Positions 5,502 through 6,027 of a stretch of 6,027 bases of DNA are shown here, piece after piece; the first letter of the stretch is position 1, and every line of letters begins with the position of its first letter. A program made the position numbers and the translations under genes. The DNA is from Deltaproteobacteria bacterium. GTDB lineage: Bacteria > Desulfobacterota > Desulfobulbia > Desulfobulbales > Desulfocapsaceae. The notes under the pieces were generated by a model, which saw only the letters and a list, made by a program, of their open reading frames with translations, had not been told where the DNA came from and ran no database searches. The stretch is taken from assembly GCA_021779275.1 (NCBI GenBank), contig JAJYAX010000107.1, forward strand, positions 1-6,027. The letters are read 5' to 3'.

Positions 5502-6027
5502 GTGATATTGAAAAGAAAGAACCTGATTGCAACTGTTCTTTTTGCGGCAAGAGTCAAGAGGAAGTCGGGAAGTTGATTGCCGGACCGGATGTCTTCATCT
5601 GTGATGAGTGCATCGAGTTGTGCAATGAGATAGTCCATGATGAGGGCGCGACCGCGGCGGAGAAGAAAGGCCCTAAGGCCTCTTCCCTGAAGCCCATGGA
5701 TATAAAAGCCCATCTTGATGAATATGTGATAGGGCAGGAGTATGCCAAGAAGGTCCTCTCGGTTGCGGTCCATAACCACTATAAACGGATTGATGCCCCC
5801 GCCGATGACGGGGCGGTTGAGCTGCAGAAATCGAATATCATCCTGATCGGGCCGACCGGTTGCGGGAAGACGCTGATCGCCCAGACACTTGCCAGAATCC
5901 TGAATGTCCCTTTCTCCATGGCCGATGCAACCACCTTGACCGAGGCCGGATATGTCGGGGATGATGTGGAAAATATCCTGGTGAACCTTCTTCAGGCCTC
6001 CGATTATGATATTGAAAAGGCGGAGCG
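5498..6027 (+). CDS. clpX: ClpX, AAA+ unfoldase subunit of Clp protease; partial, 3' end off the window
   Basis: The first 176 codons of a protein usually about 415-430 aa. Residues 13-38 form the zinc-binding domain, with Cys ligands at 13, 16, 35 and 38 (CSFC and CDEC), used for dimerisation and for SspB-type adaptors. The AAA+ module begins at about 65 ([17 protein letters not shown]), with Walker A GPTGCGKT at 118-125 and [17 protein letters not shown] at about 142-158; the pore loop, Walker B and sensors lie outside. ClpX unfolds tagged proteins with ATP and passes them into ClpP. The ATG overlaps the clpP stop by 4 nt (ATGA), and GAGGA 9 nt upstream can serve as Shine-Dalgarno. The Walker A has Cys where E. 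coli has Ser, a tolerated position. C11, two residues before the first ligand, is an extra cysteine. Confidence 0.97.
   Translation, partial: MSDIEKKEPDCNCSFCGKSQEEVGKLIAGPDVFICDECIELCNEIVHDEGATAAEKKGPKASSLKPMDIKAHLDEYVIGQEYAKKVLSVAVHNHYKRIDAPADDGAVELQKSNIILIGPTGCGKTLIAQTLARILNVPFSMADATTLTEAGYVGDDVENILVNLLQASDYDIEKAE

Overview
This window is a stretch of bacterial chromosome carrying conserved housekeeping genes, with no phage, transposon, CRISPR or toxin-antitoxin genes. The gene set (tig-clpP-clpX; a PhoH-like gene next to ybeY and pdxJ; a secreted DsbA-like protein with an N-terminal repeat region) and the family-level sequence fit a Gram-negative bacterium. My best guess is the Desulfobacterota (former Deltaproteobacteria, Desulfobulbales-like). 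That guess rests on memory of similar proteins and was not checked by any search.

Layout. The left half is read on the minus strand, in the order dsbA-like (start 2714), phoH-like (start about 1836), then a ybeY reading frame starting at 834 that has no stop codon and continues in frame into pdxJ, running off the left edge. The spacings (2 nt, 46 nt, in-frame) suggest one operon, driven by a good sigma70-type promoter at 2784-2812. A 454-base intergenic region (2715-3168) separates this block from the rightward half. It holds a 5'-UTR hairpin, three tandem 14-bp repeats, a terminator-like hairpin and a second promoter candidate. The right half is read on the plus strand: tRNA-Leu(UAG) with its own terminator, then tig (trigger factor), clpP, and the first 176 codons of clpX, which overlaps clpP by 4 nt.

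How the genes work together. The right half is the protein folding and quality-control set: the ribosome-bound chaperone trigger factor, the ClpP protease and its ClpX unfoldase. The left half combines RNA metabolism (PhoH-like ATPase and YbeY endoribonuclease, often neighbours), vitamin B6 synthesis (PdxJ) and periplasmic thiol-disulfide chemistry (DsbA-like).

The most notable observations are: the YbeY-PdxJ in-frame join, which still keeps a strong internal ribosome-binding site at the PdxJ start; an 11-bp hairpin lying 7 nt before the clpP Shine-Dalgarno; and, in the dsbA/tRNA intergenic region, a possible small divergent transcript holding the 14-bp repeats. I see no clearly new biological system. 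These are gene-architecture and regulatory leads.
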